Below, piece after piece: positions 16,704-24,719 of a DNA stretch of 59,992 bases; within the stretch, counting starts at the first letter, position 1, and each line of letters opens with the position of its first letter. Source of the stretch: SAR116 cluster bacterium AG-321-K23 (GTDB taxonomy: Bacteria; Pseudomonadota; Alphaproteobacteria; Puniceispirillales; Marisalimonadaceae); contig QBXO01000010.1 of NCBI GenBank assembly GCA_003284565.1, positions 1 through 59,992 on the forward strand, read 5' to 3'. The notes beneath the pieces are model-generated. The model was not told the origin of the DNA. It saw only the letters and a list, made by a program, of their open reading frames with translations, and ran no database searches. The position numbers were made by a program, and so were the translations under genes.

Positions 16704-17393
16704 ATGAAAAAGTGGCAAATATTTAAACAAGGTGTTTTAGAGGAGTTACCACTACAATTAGGTGTTTTCCCCTTTGGTATCATCTATGGAGTTATGGCTA
16801 TTGAAAGTGGTTTAACTTTCTTGCAAGCTTTACTGATGTCTTCAATTATTTTTGGTGGAGCTAGTCAGATAGCATTTGTTCAACTTCTATCAAATTCTAC
16901 TCCATTTGGAGTAATCGTTACAACTGTAGGAGCAATAAATTCACGACATTTATTGTATAGCATTTCAATGGTAGAATATTTAAACAAATTATCTATAAGT
17001 TGGCGAGTGATGCTTTCTTATTTACTTACTGATGAAGCTTATGCTGTATCAATCAGAAAATTTATAAATCATTCAGATAATTCTATAATTCATTACCATC
17101 TTTTAGGTTCTGGTATTACATTATTTGTATCTTGGCAAATTTCAACATTATTTGGTGTCTTGATAGGTAATGATTTACCAGAATTTTTGGATTTACAATT
17201 TATCATTCCACTTACTTTTATCGCTATAATTGTTCCAATGATTAAATCCAAATCAACTCTTCTTACAGTAATTACGGCAGGAATTTCAGCTTTAATTATT
17301 AAAAATTTAGATATAAATTTCTGGATAATTTTGTCGGGGCTTTTTGGTATCTTAGCAGGAATATTTTCAAGTAGTTTGGATAAAAAATTATGA
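16704..17393 (+). CDS. azlC: AzlC family branched-chain amino acid exporter subunit
   Basis: 229-residue membrane protein with about six hydrophobic segments, matching AzlC, the large subunit of the AzlCD two-component amino-acid exporter. Characteristic pieces: LPLQLGVFPFGIIYG, the GGASQIAFVQLL motif and INSRHLLYSISM, which are the usual signatures. The stop overlaps the azlD start by four bases, so the two subunits are coupled. The family exports branched-chain amino acids or analogues; the actual substrate here is not known. Confidence 0.9.
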   Translation: MKKWQIFKQGVLEELPLQLGVFPFGIIYGVMAIESGLTFLQALLMSSIIFGGASQIAFVQLLSNSTPFGVIVTTVGAINSRHLLYSISMVEYLNKLSISWRVMLSYLLTDEAYAVSIRKFINHSDNSIIHYHLLGSGITLFVSWQISTLFGVLIGNDLPEFLDLQFIIPLTFIAIIVPMIKSKSTLLTVITAGISALIIKNLDINFWIILSGLFGILAGIFSSSLDKKL

Positions 17394-17698
17394 CTTGGTC
17401 GTTAATTATTTTATGTGGTGTGATTACTTTTTTGATAAGATTTATTCCACTTTCAGGTATAATTTCAAGTGATTTACCATTATTTGTGAAACAGTCATTC
17501 AAATATATACCTTTAGCAGTTTTGACTCCTATCATTGTTAGTGACTTATCAATTATTGAAAGTAAAAATTTTTTCATAATTAATAATTTCAAATTATATG
17601 CTGCTCTAATAGCAACATTAGTTGCACTAATTTGGAATAATGTTCTTGCTACAATATCAATAGGTATGGCAAGTTTTTTAATAATGTCGAATTTTTAA
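17390..17698 (+). CDS. azlD: AzlD family transport subunit
   Basis: 102 residues with four hydrophobic segments and the AzlD motif LIRFIPLSGI near residues 16-25, followed by KYIPLAVLTPIIV. It pairs with AzlC in the exporter. The ATG overlaps the azlC stop (ATGA). Length and layout are normal for the small subunit. Confidence 0.88.
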   Translation: MTWSLIILCGVITFLIRFIPLSGIISSDLPLFVKQSFKYIPLAVLTPIIVSDLSIIESKNFFIINNFKLYAALIATLVALIWNNVLATISIGMASFLIMSNF

Positions 17699-17724
17699 AA
17701 TTTAATTACTTGAAGGATTAATTA

Positions 17725-18093
17725 ATGAATAAAAATATCTTGGGCGTAAATGGTTGTGCGAAAGATTGCCATGAAGCTGCTGTTAAGGGCGGTTGGTGGC
17801 ATGATGCTGAAGGTAGAAAAAAAGATAGAAATATTGGAGAATTATTATGTTTAATTCATTCAGAAATAAGTGAAGCCATGGAAGGTGCAAGAAAAGGATT
17901 AATGGATAATCACTTAAAACACAAATCTATGATGGAAGTTGAACTGGCTGATGCTGTTATTAGAATATTTGATTTAGCTGAATCGAAGAGTTTTAATTTA
18001 GGTGAAACAATTTATGAAAAATTAGAGTATAATAAATCAAGAGCGGATCACAAAATTGCAAATCGTTTTCAAAAAGGTGGTAAGAAATTTTAG
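17725..18093 (+). CDS. MazG-like nucleotide pyrophosphohydrolase
   Basis: 122-residue all-alpha NTP pyrophosphatase of the MazG superfamily. The metal-binding ExxE...ExxD motif is seen as HSEISEAMEGARKG and MEVELADAVIRIFDL. The N-terminal GWWHDAEGRKKDRN segment resembles the phage/MazZ-like subgroup that hydrolyses dNTPs; no purine-Z synthesis gene is present, so a house-cleaning role is likelier. It has a GGATT-type weak ribosome site, 26 bp after azlD, co-directional with it and the HTH gene. Confidence 0.83.
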   Translation: MNKNILGVNGCAKDCHEAAVKGGWWHDAEGRKKDRNIGELLCLIHSEISEAMEGARKGLMDNHLKHKSMMEVELADAVIRIFDLAESKSFNLGETIYEKLEYNKSRADHKIANRFQKGGKKF

Positions 18094-18132
18094 TAGATAT
18101 TTATCTAACTTTAAACATATATAAAATCAAAA

Positions 18133-19068
18133 ATGAACACACAAATTCCAAACATAATGTCAATTGATGACCATGTAATAAAAATTAATCTTGCCAAAAA
18201 TAAAGTCAAAAATAGTATATTTGAGATGGCAGAAGCAATAACAAATGCATTAAATCAGTTAGAAAATAGTCAAGTTGAGTTAGCTCAAAAACTTGGAATG
18301 TCGAGAGGCACTCTTTCAAAATGGCATGCAATTGGTTCTAATAATAATATAATGGAAATAAGAGAATTAGCACCCCCATCTTTTGACTCATTGTATCAAT
18401 TAAGTGTTTTAGACAACCACTATCATAAATATTATGGAAAAGAAAATGGTGGTAGAAAATTTGTTAAACTTTTTAAAAACAAAATCATAACACCGTTATC
18501 TCAAAGAAATGATATATATAAAATTATAAAATTACATAAAAAAAAGCTCAATCTTAAAAATATTGAGATTAAAGTTTTAGATCATGCAAAATTTAACTCA
18601 GAAATAAAACTAGCTATTTTAATAAAATCAAAATTACATTTTAATACGATTATTATTTCTCCATCAGATAATCAGATTAATAAATGGAAAAATCTTTCCT
18701 CTATTGAGGATATTAATTTTGATTACCCCATACGTAGTTTAAAAGGTATAAATAAAAATATCTTCCAACAATGCTTGATGAAAGTTAAGGCTAAATATAT
18801 TGATATCTCCGTTAATTGCTTGAATTCGTGGGGATACAATTACGATAAGATAATGATACCAAAACAACCTAGAAGTGGTCTAGTAGATTTATCATCTGAA
18901 TTTGTAGTATTGTCTGGATCAAAAGGATTGTCTAAAAATAATAGATTAATCATAAAATCAAATAAAAATGCGGATTTAATAGATTATGCTGAAAAAACAG
19001 GAAATGAGCCATTTTTATTTATTGGTGAAGTTATTAACGAAAAAAATTGGATGTATTGTGTTAATTAA
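18133..19068 (+). CDS. Orphan HTH protein of unknown function
   Basis: 311 residues. An N-terminal helix-turn-helix is clear at about residues 44-69: QVELAQKLGMSRGTLSKWHA, preceded by a helix (KVKNSIFEMAEAITNAL), as in ParB/Noc or phage repressor-like folds. The remaining 240 residues are Lys/Asn/Ile-rich with alternating strands and helices and no family I recognise. There is no signal peptide or membrane segment. It sits between a MazG-like gene and the AtuA pair in its own 39-bp and 65-bp gaps, with weak ribosome sites. A DNA-binding regulator is likely; target unknown. Confidence 0.6.
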   Translation: MNTQIPNIMSIDDHVIKINLAKNKVKNSIFEMAEAITNALNQLENSQVELAQKLGMSRGTLSKWHAIGSNNNIMEIRELAPPSFDSLYQLSVLDNHYHKYYGKENGGRKFVKLFKNKIITPLSQRNDIYKIIKLHKKKLNLKNIEIKVLDHAKFNSEIKLAILIKSKLHFNTIIISPSDNQINKWKNLSSIEDINFDYPIRSLKGINKNIFQQCLMKVKAKYIDISVNCLNSWGYNYDKIMIPKQPRSGLVDLSSEFVVLSGSKGLSKNNRLIIKSNKNADLIDYAEKTGNEPFLFIGEVINEKNWMYCVN

Positions 19069-19133
19069 AGTAGTTTTATTAATTACAAATAAATGTAAGT
19101 TATAAATAAATTAAATATAATTATAGTTATGCA

Positions 19134-20489
19134 ATGATACCTATTAAAGTATTAGTTCCTTCAGGGGTTCTGGGTTTAGGTTTTAATTATGAAGCTCTAA
19201 GGTGCGGTATTAAAAATAATCCTGATATAATTAGTATTGATGGAGGCTCTACAGATAGCGGTCCATATTCTCTAGGTTCAGGGACATCAAAGTATTCACG
19301 TGCTGCTATAAAAGCAGAATGGAAAAGTCTTATGATAGCAAGAGCAGAAGCTAATGTGCCACTGGTAATTGGTTCTTGTGGCACTTGTGGAACTAATGGG
19401 ATGGTTGATTGGATGGAAAATATAACAATTGAATTAGCTGAAGAGCTAAATCAACATTTAAAAATTGCAAAATTATATTGTGATCAAGAAAAAAACTATA
19501 TTAAAAAAAGTTATAAATTAAATAAAATCCTTCCTTTAAATCCTGCCCCTAAGCTTAATAATAAATTAATTGATGAAATGACAAATATAGTTGCGCTTGC
19601 TGGTGCAGAACAAATACAAGAGTGCATCAATACAGGTGCTGATATTATTCTTGCGGGCAGAACAACTGACACTGCAATTATTTCTGCGTTGCCATTAATG
19701 AAAGGGGCACATCCTGGTTCTTCTTGGCATGGAGCTAAAGTTGCTGAGTGTGGTGCGCTATGTTCAACAAACCCTACATCTGGCGTTGTAATGGTAGAAT
19801 TTGATAAAACTGGATTTACTGTTGAGCCAATGTCCAAAAATGCATACTGCACTTCTGAAACAGTTGCTGCCCATATGCTTTATGAAAATGCTGATCCTTA
19901 TATATTACACGAACCAGGAGGATTTATGGATGTAACTTACTCAAATTATTATAATATTGATAAAAAAAAGGTCCGAGTTGAGGGAGCAACCTGGAATCCA
20001 TCTAAAAATTACAGAGTCAAGTTAGAAGGAGCTAAGATTGCAGGACATCAAACATCTTTATTAGTATTATTAAGAGATAATAATTATGTGAAAAATATAA
20101 AAAAATGGACAGATAAGTTATCAACGTTCTTAAAAAAAGAAATCGAAGAAAGAATGGATATAAATACTTCTGAGTATTCAATTGAATTCAGACATATAGG
20201 TTATAACTCAATCTTGGGAGAATTAGAAAAAAACCAAGGAAGTCCCGTTGAAGTAGGTGTTTTGTGTTTAATCACCTCCAAAAATAAAATTTCAACTGAA
20301 ATAGCAAAATTAATAAATCCATTTTTATTACATTTTCCACTTTCTACTAATGAAGAACTCCCAACCTTTGCATTTCCATTTTCTCCAGTTCATTCAGATA
20401 GAGGGTGTGTTTATAAGTTTGCATTGAATCATATTTTAGAATTAGATAACCCAATGGATGCATTTCAAATTAAAATTTTAGAGGTGTAA
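19134..20489 (+). CDS. Acyclic terpene utilization AtuA / DUF1446 family protein
   Basis: 451 residues of the DUF1446/AtuA family, required for citronellol/geraniol-type breakdown in Pseudomonas and found widely in uncharacterised catabolic clusters. Characteristic pieces are the start VLVPSGVLGLGFNYEALRCG, the DGGSTDSGPYSLGSG loop, GSCGTCGTNGMV and ILAGRTTDTAIISALPLMKG. The partner DUF4387 gene follows by one base. No other terpene gene (AtuC/F) is seen, so the pathway is open. Start is ATG at 19134 with no clear ribosome site. Confidence 0.83.
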   Translation: MIPIKVLVPSGVLGLGFNYEALRCGIKNNPDIISIDGGSTDSGPYSLGSGTSKYSRAAIKAEWKSLMIARAEANVPLVIGSCGTCGTNGMVDWMENITIELAEELNQHLKIAKLYCDQEKNYIKKSYKLNKILPLNPAPKLNNKLIDEMTNIVALAGAEQIQECINTGADIILAGRTTDTAIISALPLMKGAHPGSSWHGAKVAECGALCSTNPTSGVVMVEFDKTGFTVEPMSKNAYCTSETVAAHMLYENADPYILHEPGGFMDVTYSNYYNIDKKKVRVEGATWNPSKNYRVKLEGAKIAGHQTSLLVLLRDNNYVKNIKKWTDKLSTFLKKEIEERMDINTSEYSIEFRHIGYNSILGELEKNQGSPVEVGVLCLITSKNKISTEIAKLINPFLLHFPLSTNEELPTFAFPFSPVHSDRGCVYKFALNHILELDNPMDAFQIKILEV

Positions 20490-20490
20490 T

Positions 20491-20790
20491 TTGTCAACTC
20501 TAGGTGAAAAAGTTAAAAAAATAAGATCTAAGAATGCAGGACCTTTTTGGATTACAGTTGATGTATTTTGTGGAGATAAAAAGGTATATAAAGATATTCG
20601 TAATAAATTAAAAAATTCAAAAATTTCAAGTTTGTTTATGATAAGTGAGCAAGATTTGAATAGATTTGAGATTGATAATTTAAATGTAATAAAATTTTCT
20701 TTTCCTAGGAAAACAATACAAGGAGACATTTTTGATAGAGATATGCACGGTGCTCAACTAGCTGTTCTACTCTCTGAGATGAAATTTTAA
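20491..20790 (+). CDS. DUF4387 protein, partner of AtuA
   Basis: 99 residues matching DUF4387: LGEKVKKIRSKNAGPFWITVDVFCG near the start, then VIKFSFPRKTIQGDIFDRDMHGAQLAVLL, the family's most conserved stretch. In other genomes this domain is encoded right after, or fused to, AtuA/DUF1446. Start is TTG, one base after the upstream stop, with GAGGTG 6-7 bp upstream. Presumably forms a complex with AtuA; the reaction is not known. Confidence 0.85.
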   Translation: MSTLGEKVKKIRSKNAGPFWITVDVFCGDKKVYKDIRNKLKNSKISSLFMISEQDLNRFEIDNLNVIKFSFPRKTIQGDIFDRDMHGAQLAVLLSEMKF

Positions 20791-20874
20791 TAAATGTATT
20801 TATATGTATACCTAGTATTGATATTAAAAAAAAAGATATGCATTTTTTGAATTGGGTTTAAATAATCTTATTTG

Positions 20875-20888
20875 ATACATATATGTAT
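20875..20888. promoter_or_regulatory. Perfect 14-bp palindrome upstream of pseudoazurin gene
   Basis: ATACATATATGTAT is a perfect 14-bp palindrome ending 32 bp before the cupredoxin start. It is preceded by TTTG, so the left edge reads TTTGATAC, faintly like an FNR-type half-site, but the right half does not match ATCAA. It could be an operator; AT-rich palindromes also occur by chance in this DNA. Confidence 0.3.
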
Positions 20889-20920
20889 TATTCATAAATT
20901 ATAGAAAACAAGGAAAACAA

Positions 20921-21358
20921 ATGTTCAAATATATTAAACTCTCTTTATTTACATTATTCTTAGGCGTTATACTTTCAAAATTTTCATTTGCTGAAAGTTT
21001 CACAGTAGACATGTTAAATAAACTTGGAAAGGATAGAATGGTCTATTCTGAAAAGGTAATGTCTGTAAAAGTAAATGATGAAATAACATGGAAATCTGTA
21101 GATAAAGGCCATAATGTTGAATTTATAGGAATACCAAAAGGTGCTTCTAAATATAAATCAAAAATTAGTAAAGATGCTAAATATAAATTTAGTGTACCTG
21201 GTATCTATTTATACCAATGTACACCTCATAAGGCTATGGGAATGATAGGTTTAGTCGTCGTAGGCAATGACAAGAGTAACTTAGACAAAATTAAAAAAGT
21301 TAAAGTTTATGGTAAATCCAAGAAATTATTAAAATCCTTACTAAAAACCATAAGCTAG
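20921..21358 (+). CDS. Pseudoazurin-type cupredoxin
   Basis: 145 residues. A signal peptide (LSLFTLFLGVILSKFSFA) precedes a mature plastocyanin-fold domain starting ESFTVDMLNK. The type 1 copper ligands are visible: His in KGHNVEFI, then Cys, His and Met in CTPHKAMGM. This is a periplasmic one-electron carrier, used in other bacteria with nitrite or nitrous oxide reductase; no such reductase is in the window. The C-terminal about 35 residues are Lys-rich (KKVKVYGKSKKLLKSLLK), which could help dock to an acidic partner. Confidence 0.92.
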   Translation: MFKYIKLSLFTLFLGVILSKFSFAESFTVDMLNKLGKDRMVYSEKVMSVKVNDEITWKSVDKGHNVEFIGIPKGASKYKSKISKDAKYKFSVPGIYLYQCTPHKAMGMIGLVVVGNDKSNLDKIKKVKVYGKSKKLLKSLLKTIS

Positions 21359-21408
21359 TTTTGACATAGTTATACTTATAAAATAATATAATTTTAAATT
21401 TCAATTAT

Positions 21409-21456
21409 AACTAATGTCATTGATATAAATATATCTTGGGCATTAGTTTTCGTTTT
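21409..21456 (+). terminator. Probable terminator after pseudoazurin gene
   Basis: AACTAATG pairs perfectly with CATTAGTT (8 bp, extendable by a G-T and a C-G pair), and the 24-nt interior contains a second small stem GATAT/ATATC. The outer stem is followed by TTTTCGTTTTTT, giving the U-tract. It lies about 50 bp after the cupredoxin stop and before the VOC gene, whose own ribosome site GGGAG comes next. Confidence 0.5.
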
Positions 21457-21470
21457 TTGGGAGATTATTT

Positions 21471-21893
21471 ATGACTAATTGTTTTCACTTAGCAATACCC
21501 GCAGGTAATATCAAAACAGCTTTAAAATTTTATTGTGACGTTTTGGGTTGTAAAACTGGTAACCAAGAAGAAGGACGGTGGATTGATATTAATTTTTGGG
21601 GTAATGAACTTACTCTTCACGAAACTAAATCAAAGCAATTTAGAGAAAGGCACGATGTCGATATGGGAGACGTTTGTGTGCCTCACTTTGGAGTGCATTT
21701 AGAAGAAAATGATTTTGAGGAAGTTAAAAAAAGAATAGAAGCGAGTGATATTGATTACTTTGATAAACCTTACAGAAGATTTATAGGGTCGAAATTTGAA
21801 CAAGAGACTTTTTTTGTTGAAGACCCTAATGGAAATATCCTAGAAATAAAAACAATGTCAAACCCAGAAGTACTATTTGAAACTGCATCTTAA
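21471..21893 (+). CDS. VOC-family (glyoxalase/extradiol-dioxygenase-like) protein
   Basis: 140 residues with two beta-alpha-beta-beta-beta modules. Likely metal ligands are His6 of CFHLAIPA, His of CVPHFGVHLE and Glu of ILEIKTM. The family covers glyoxalases, dioxygenases and antibiotic-resistance proteins; the reaction cannot be assigned. A good GGGAG site is 8-9 bp upstream of the ATG. It is alone between the terminator and the MOSC gene. Confidence 0.85.
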   Translation: MTNCFHLAIPAGNIKTALKFYCDVLGCKTGNQEEGRWIDINFWGNELTLHETKSKQFRERHDVDMGDVCVPHFGVHLEENDFEEVKKRIEASDIDYFDKPYRRFIGSKFEQETFFVEDPNGNILEIKTMSNPEVLFETAS

Positions 21894-21965
21894 TATGTTT
21901 TACATATTAAAATAAATTCTTAAAACATATTGAAATTCTATCTAAATATTATAAAACTTAAAAAA

Positions 21966-22745
21966 ATGCCTATATTGAAGAAAATAACAAGATACCCCAT
22001 AAAAGGTCTTTCGGGGGAAAATATTGAAAAAATTTCATTAGAAAAAAATCAAGTTTTACCCGGTGATAGGGAATTTGCATTTGCTAGATCGCATGTTTTA
22101 TTTGATGAGAAAAATCCTGTATATTTAAGAAAAACTAATTTTTTAGCTCTAGTTCAAGATGAAAAATTAGCAGAATTGAAGACAACATTTGATCACAAAT
22201 TAAAAAGATTAATAATAAAAATTAAAGAAGAAACAGTTCTTGACGAAATTATTGATAATGATATGAACCTTCACAAAGTTGAGATTTTTTTTCAGAAACA
22301 TCTAGATTTAGGTGAAAAAAATAAGCCAAGGTTAGTGCAAGGAACGAAAAGTGAAAATAATAAAGACTTTAAGCACTCATTTTCAGATCTTCCAGATAAA
22401 GTTATATCTATTATTAACTTAAATACAATTCATGACTTTGAAAAAAAAATAAATAAAAAAATTGATCCTTCCAGATTTAGGGCAAACTTACTGATTGATG
22501 AATGTGAACCATGGAAAGAATTTGATTGGATTGGTAAGACCCTTAATATTGGTGAAACTGTTTTGGAAGTTTTTAGAAGAACAAAAAGATGTGCAGCAAC
22601 AAATGTAAATCCAAAAAATGCTCTCAGAGATGTAAATATACCTTATGAAATTAAAAACCATTTCGGCCACTTAGATTTAGGAGTTTATGCAAAGGTGAAA
22701 AAAACCGGAGTTATCTCAGTTAACGATGAGCTAATTATAAATTAA
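21966..22745 (+). CDS. MOSC-domain protein (YcbX-like)
   Basis: 259 residues: an N-terminal beta-barrel (MPILKKITRYPIKGLSGE) and a C-terminal MOSC domain. The conserved Cys is in FRRTKRCAATNVNP, followed by the FGHLDLGVYAKV strand. MOSC proteins bind molybdenum cofactor or handle sulfur transfer from it, so a ModA-like molybdate-binding gene two genes downstream is meaningful. ATG 21966 fits the domain start; a TTG at 21930 would add 12 residues. The molybdoenzyme partner is not in the window. Confidence 0.86.
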   Translation: MPILKKITRYPIKGLSGENIEKISLEKNQVLPGDREFAFARSHVLFDEKNPVYLRKTNFLALVQDEKLAELKTTFDHKLKRLIIKIKEETVLDEIIDNDMNLHKVEIFFQKHLDLGEKNKPRLVQGTKSENNKDFKHSFSDLPDKVISIINLNTIHDFEKKINKKIDPSRFRANLLIDECEPWKEFDWIGKTLNIGETVLEVFRRTKRCAATNVNPKNALRDVNIPYEIKNHFGHLDLGVYAKVKKTGVISVNDELIIN

Positions 22746-22780
22746 TTTTTTCCCACTTATAAAACTTCTTGAAAACTTCT

Positions 22781-23044
22781 ATGGAGAATGAAATCAAATC
22801 AATTCATGAAAAAAATAGATTTAAAGAAATGGGTTTTATAAAATTCTGGTTTTTCTCTACACTGTTTTTTTTAACTTTTCCTTTATCAATAATATTTTGT
22901 TTAGTATTTTTTGGATTATACGAAACAAAACAATTTGTGACAGTTTTAGTTAAAGATTATATTCAAACAATGTTTATTATTTTCATTTTATGTTTATCAA
23001 TAATAACATTTATTATTTACTACGTAGTCTCATTATTTAATTAA
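22781..23044 (+). CDS. Small two-helix membrane protein, unknown
   Basis: 87 residues from ATG 22781 (a TTG at 22769 would add four). The N-terminus is charged, then two long hydrophobic segments: FWFFSTLFFLTFPLSIIFC and MFIIFILCLSIITFIIYYVV, separated by about 25 polar residues. It lies between the MOSC and modA genes with 35-bp and 4-bp gaps, so it is probably co-transcribed with modA. No family recognised. Confidence 0.6.
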   Translation: MENEIKSIHEKNRFKEMGFIKFWFFSTLFFLTFPLSIIFCLVFFGLYETKQFVTVLVKDYIQTMFIIFILCLSIITFIIYYVVSLFN

Positions 23045-23048
23045 TGTA

Positions 23049-23828
23049 ATGTATTTAGCACTTAAAAAAATACTAAAATTTTTTTCTTCGTTATATTTCT
23101 ATATTTTTATAGCGGCTTTCTCTTGTAAATATTGTCTTGCTGCTGAATTACATATAGGTGTAGCTTCAAATTTTTTAATGCCTATGAATGCTATAAAACA
23201 AACTTTTGAAATTGAAAATAATGCTAAAATTTATCTTTCAAGTGGTTCAAGTGGAAGTTTATATTCTCAGATTATAAATGGAGCACCTTTGGATATTTTT
23301 CTCTCAGCAGATCAAGTTCTTCCAAAAAAACTTGAAAAAACAACTAAAGGAATTAAAGGAACACGATTTACATACGCAACTGGAAAATTACTTTTGTTTA
23401 GTACAAACAAGGATCTTTTTAACTTTACATTTCCAAATATAATTTTTTCTAAAAAAATAAAGTATATTGGGTTAGGCAATCCAAAATATGTGCCCTATGG
23501 CATGGCTGCTAAGGAAGTATTAGAATCTCTGAAAATTTCAAAAACATTAGAAAAAAAATTTGTCTTAAGTAAAAATGTCAATCAAGTTTTTCTAATGAAT
23601 TATTATGGTAATTTAGATATAGGTTTCATAGCAAAATCTGATTTTAATATTAAAAATAAAAAAGGTAAGGTTTGGGATATTCCTCAGAATTTATACTCAC
23701 CTATAAAACAAGACGCTATTTTATTAAAAGATGGAGAGAAAAAATCAGAGGCAAGACTATTTTTAAAATTTTTATCTTCTAAGAGTGTTAAGGAAAAATT
23801 AAATAGTTTAGGTTATGTTTTTAATTAA
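23049..23828 (+). CDS. modA: Molybdate ABC transporter substrate-binding protein
   Basis: 259 residues. A signal peptide ends near CLAA and the mature protein begins ELHIGVASNFLMPMNAI, then the oxyanion-binding GSSGSLYSQI and DIFLSADQ motifs typical of ModA. It should bind molybdate or tungstate in the periplasm. No ModB or ModC gene follows; the next gene is on the other strand. A stand-alone ModA must use an ABC core encoded elsewhere or belong to another oxyanion system. The ORF overlaps the SCO1 stop by 8 bp. Confidence 0.88.
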   Translation: MYLALKKILKFFSSLYFYIFIAAFSCKYCLAAELHIGVASNFLMPMNAIKQTFEIENNAKIYLSSGSSGSLYSQIINGAPLDIFLSADQVLPKKLEKTTKGIKGTRFTYATGKLLLFSTNKDLFNFTFPNIIFSKKIKYIGLGNPKYVPYGMAAKEVLESLKISKTLEKKFVLSKNVNQVFLMNYYGNLDIGFIAKSDFNIKNKKGKVWDIPQNLYSPIKQDAILLKDGEKKSEARLFLKFLSSKSVKEKLNSLGYVFN

Positions 23829-24429
23829 GTTTGCTTAAATTATTAATTTTTTGCATTACAGACGTTTCATTTTCACCCCAGGATATTGTTCCTCTAAAAT
23901 TCCCTAATTCATCAATCATGAATACAGTCGCAGTATGGTTAAGTGTATAATTATTATTTGAAGTGTTGACAGTTTCATAAAAGACTCCCCAATTCTCTGC
24001 GAATTTTTTTATTTCAACTTTATCACCTGTCACACCAATAATATTACTACCAAAATATTGAACATAATCTTTAAGATGTTTTTTATTATCTCTTATGGGA
24101 TCTAAAGTAACAAAAATTATATTTATTGCATTAACACTTGAAGTTACTTCTTTGGTTATTTCTGATAAATCAGCTAATGTTGTAGGGCAAATCTCTGGAC
24201 AATTTGTGAACCCAAAAAATAACAATGAAGGTTTGTTTTTTAAAGTAGTCTTTTTAAAAGCTTGTCCGTTGTGATCAATCAAATGAACTTTATCGATTAT
24301 TTCAGACATTTTTTGTGGAGCATTTTTACGTGAAAGATATTCTGCAAAAAGAAAAGTCAAAACCAAAATAATGATGAAAGAAATAATAATTGATGAAAGT
24401 AAGATAAATTTTTTTATCGCAAGATTCAT
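23821..24429 (-). CDS. SCO1/SenC-type copper chaperone
   Basis: 202 residues. One N-terminal membrane anchor (ILLSSIIISFIIILVLTFLFAEYL) precedes a thioredoxin-like domain. The copper site is complete: CPEIC (C-x3-C) in the FGFTNCPEICPTTLADL motif and the distal His in NHTATVFMID. SCO proteins insert copper in cytochrome oxidase CuA centres. ATG 24429 (MNLAIKK) is preferred over 24459, which would add ten residues with no role. It converges on modA with an 8-bp overlap. A 45-residue membrane ORF lies upstream. Confidence 0.9.
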   Translation of the reverse strand: MNLAIKKFILLSSIIISFIIILVLTFLFAEYLSRKNAPQKMSEIIDKVHLIDHNGQAFKKTTLKNKPSLLFFGFTNCPEICPTTLADLSEITKEVTSSVNAINIIFVTLDPIRDNKKHLKDYVQYFGSNIIGVTGDKVEIKKFAENWGVFYETVNTSNNNYTLNHTATVFMIDELGNFRGTISWGENETSVMQKINNLSKLN

Positions 24430-24484
24430 ATGAAATCTATGTGTAATTTTAAAGCACAATCTTTTACATTTTTTTGAAAGTTTG

Positions 24485-24622
24485 TCACTTTATAATTGAT
24501 ATACAGTATGACAAAATATTACTAAAAATTTGATTTTCTCTTGCTAAAAAAGGCAGTGACCAAGTAATTACTATAAAAGCCAGACCCCAAAAGACAAATA
24601 ATGATAAATTTTTGCTATTCAT
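24485..24622 (-). CDS. Candidate 45-residue membrane protein upstream of SCO1
   Basis: ATG 24622 opens a 45-residue frame with one strongly hydrophobic helix (LSLFVFWGLAFIVITW) and a short polar tail. It is co-directional with the SCO1 gene, 55 bp upstream of it. There is no clear ribosome site, and the AT-rich context makes small frames common, so this is a candidate only. Size and placement recall small cytochrome oxidase assembly or accessory proteins, but no family match is claimed. Confidence 0.35.
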   Translation of the reverse strand: MNSKNLSLFVFWGLAFIVITWSLPFLARENQIFSNILSYCISIIK

Positions 24623-24719
24623 TTTTTTTAATTTTTTGTAAATTTATTTTAAAATAATAAGATATTTTTCTATAATTTTAAATAGTTTGTAATAATCTAG
24701 TTTCAATAAGGAAAGTTTA

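Noticed and set aside
17725-18093. MazG-like enzyme as part of a purine-Z (MazZ/PurZ) phage system
   Set aside because: No PurZ-like synthetase or phage gene is nearby; AzlCD and an HTH gene flank it.
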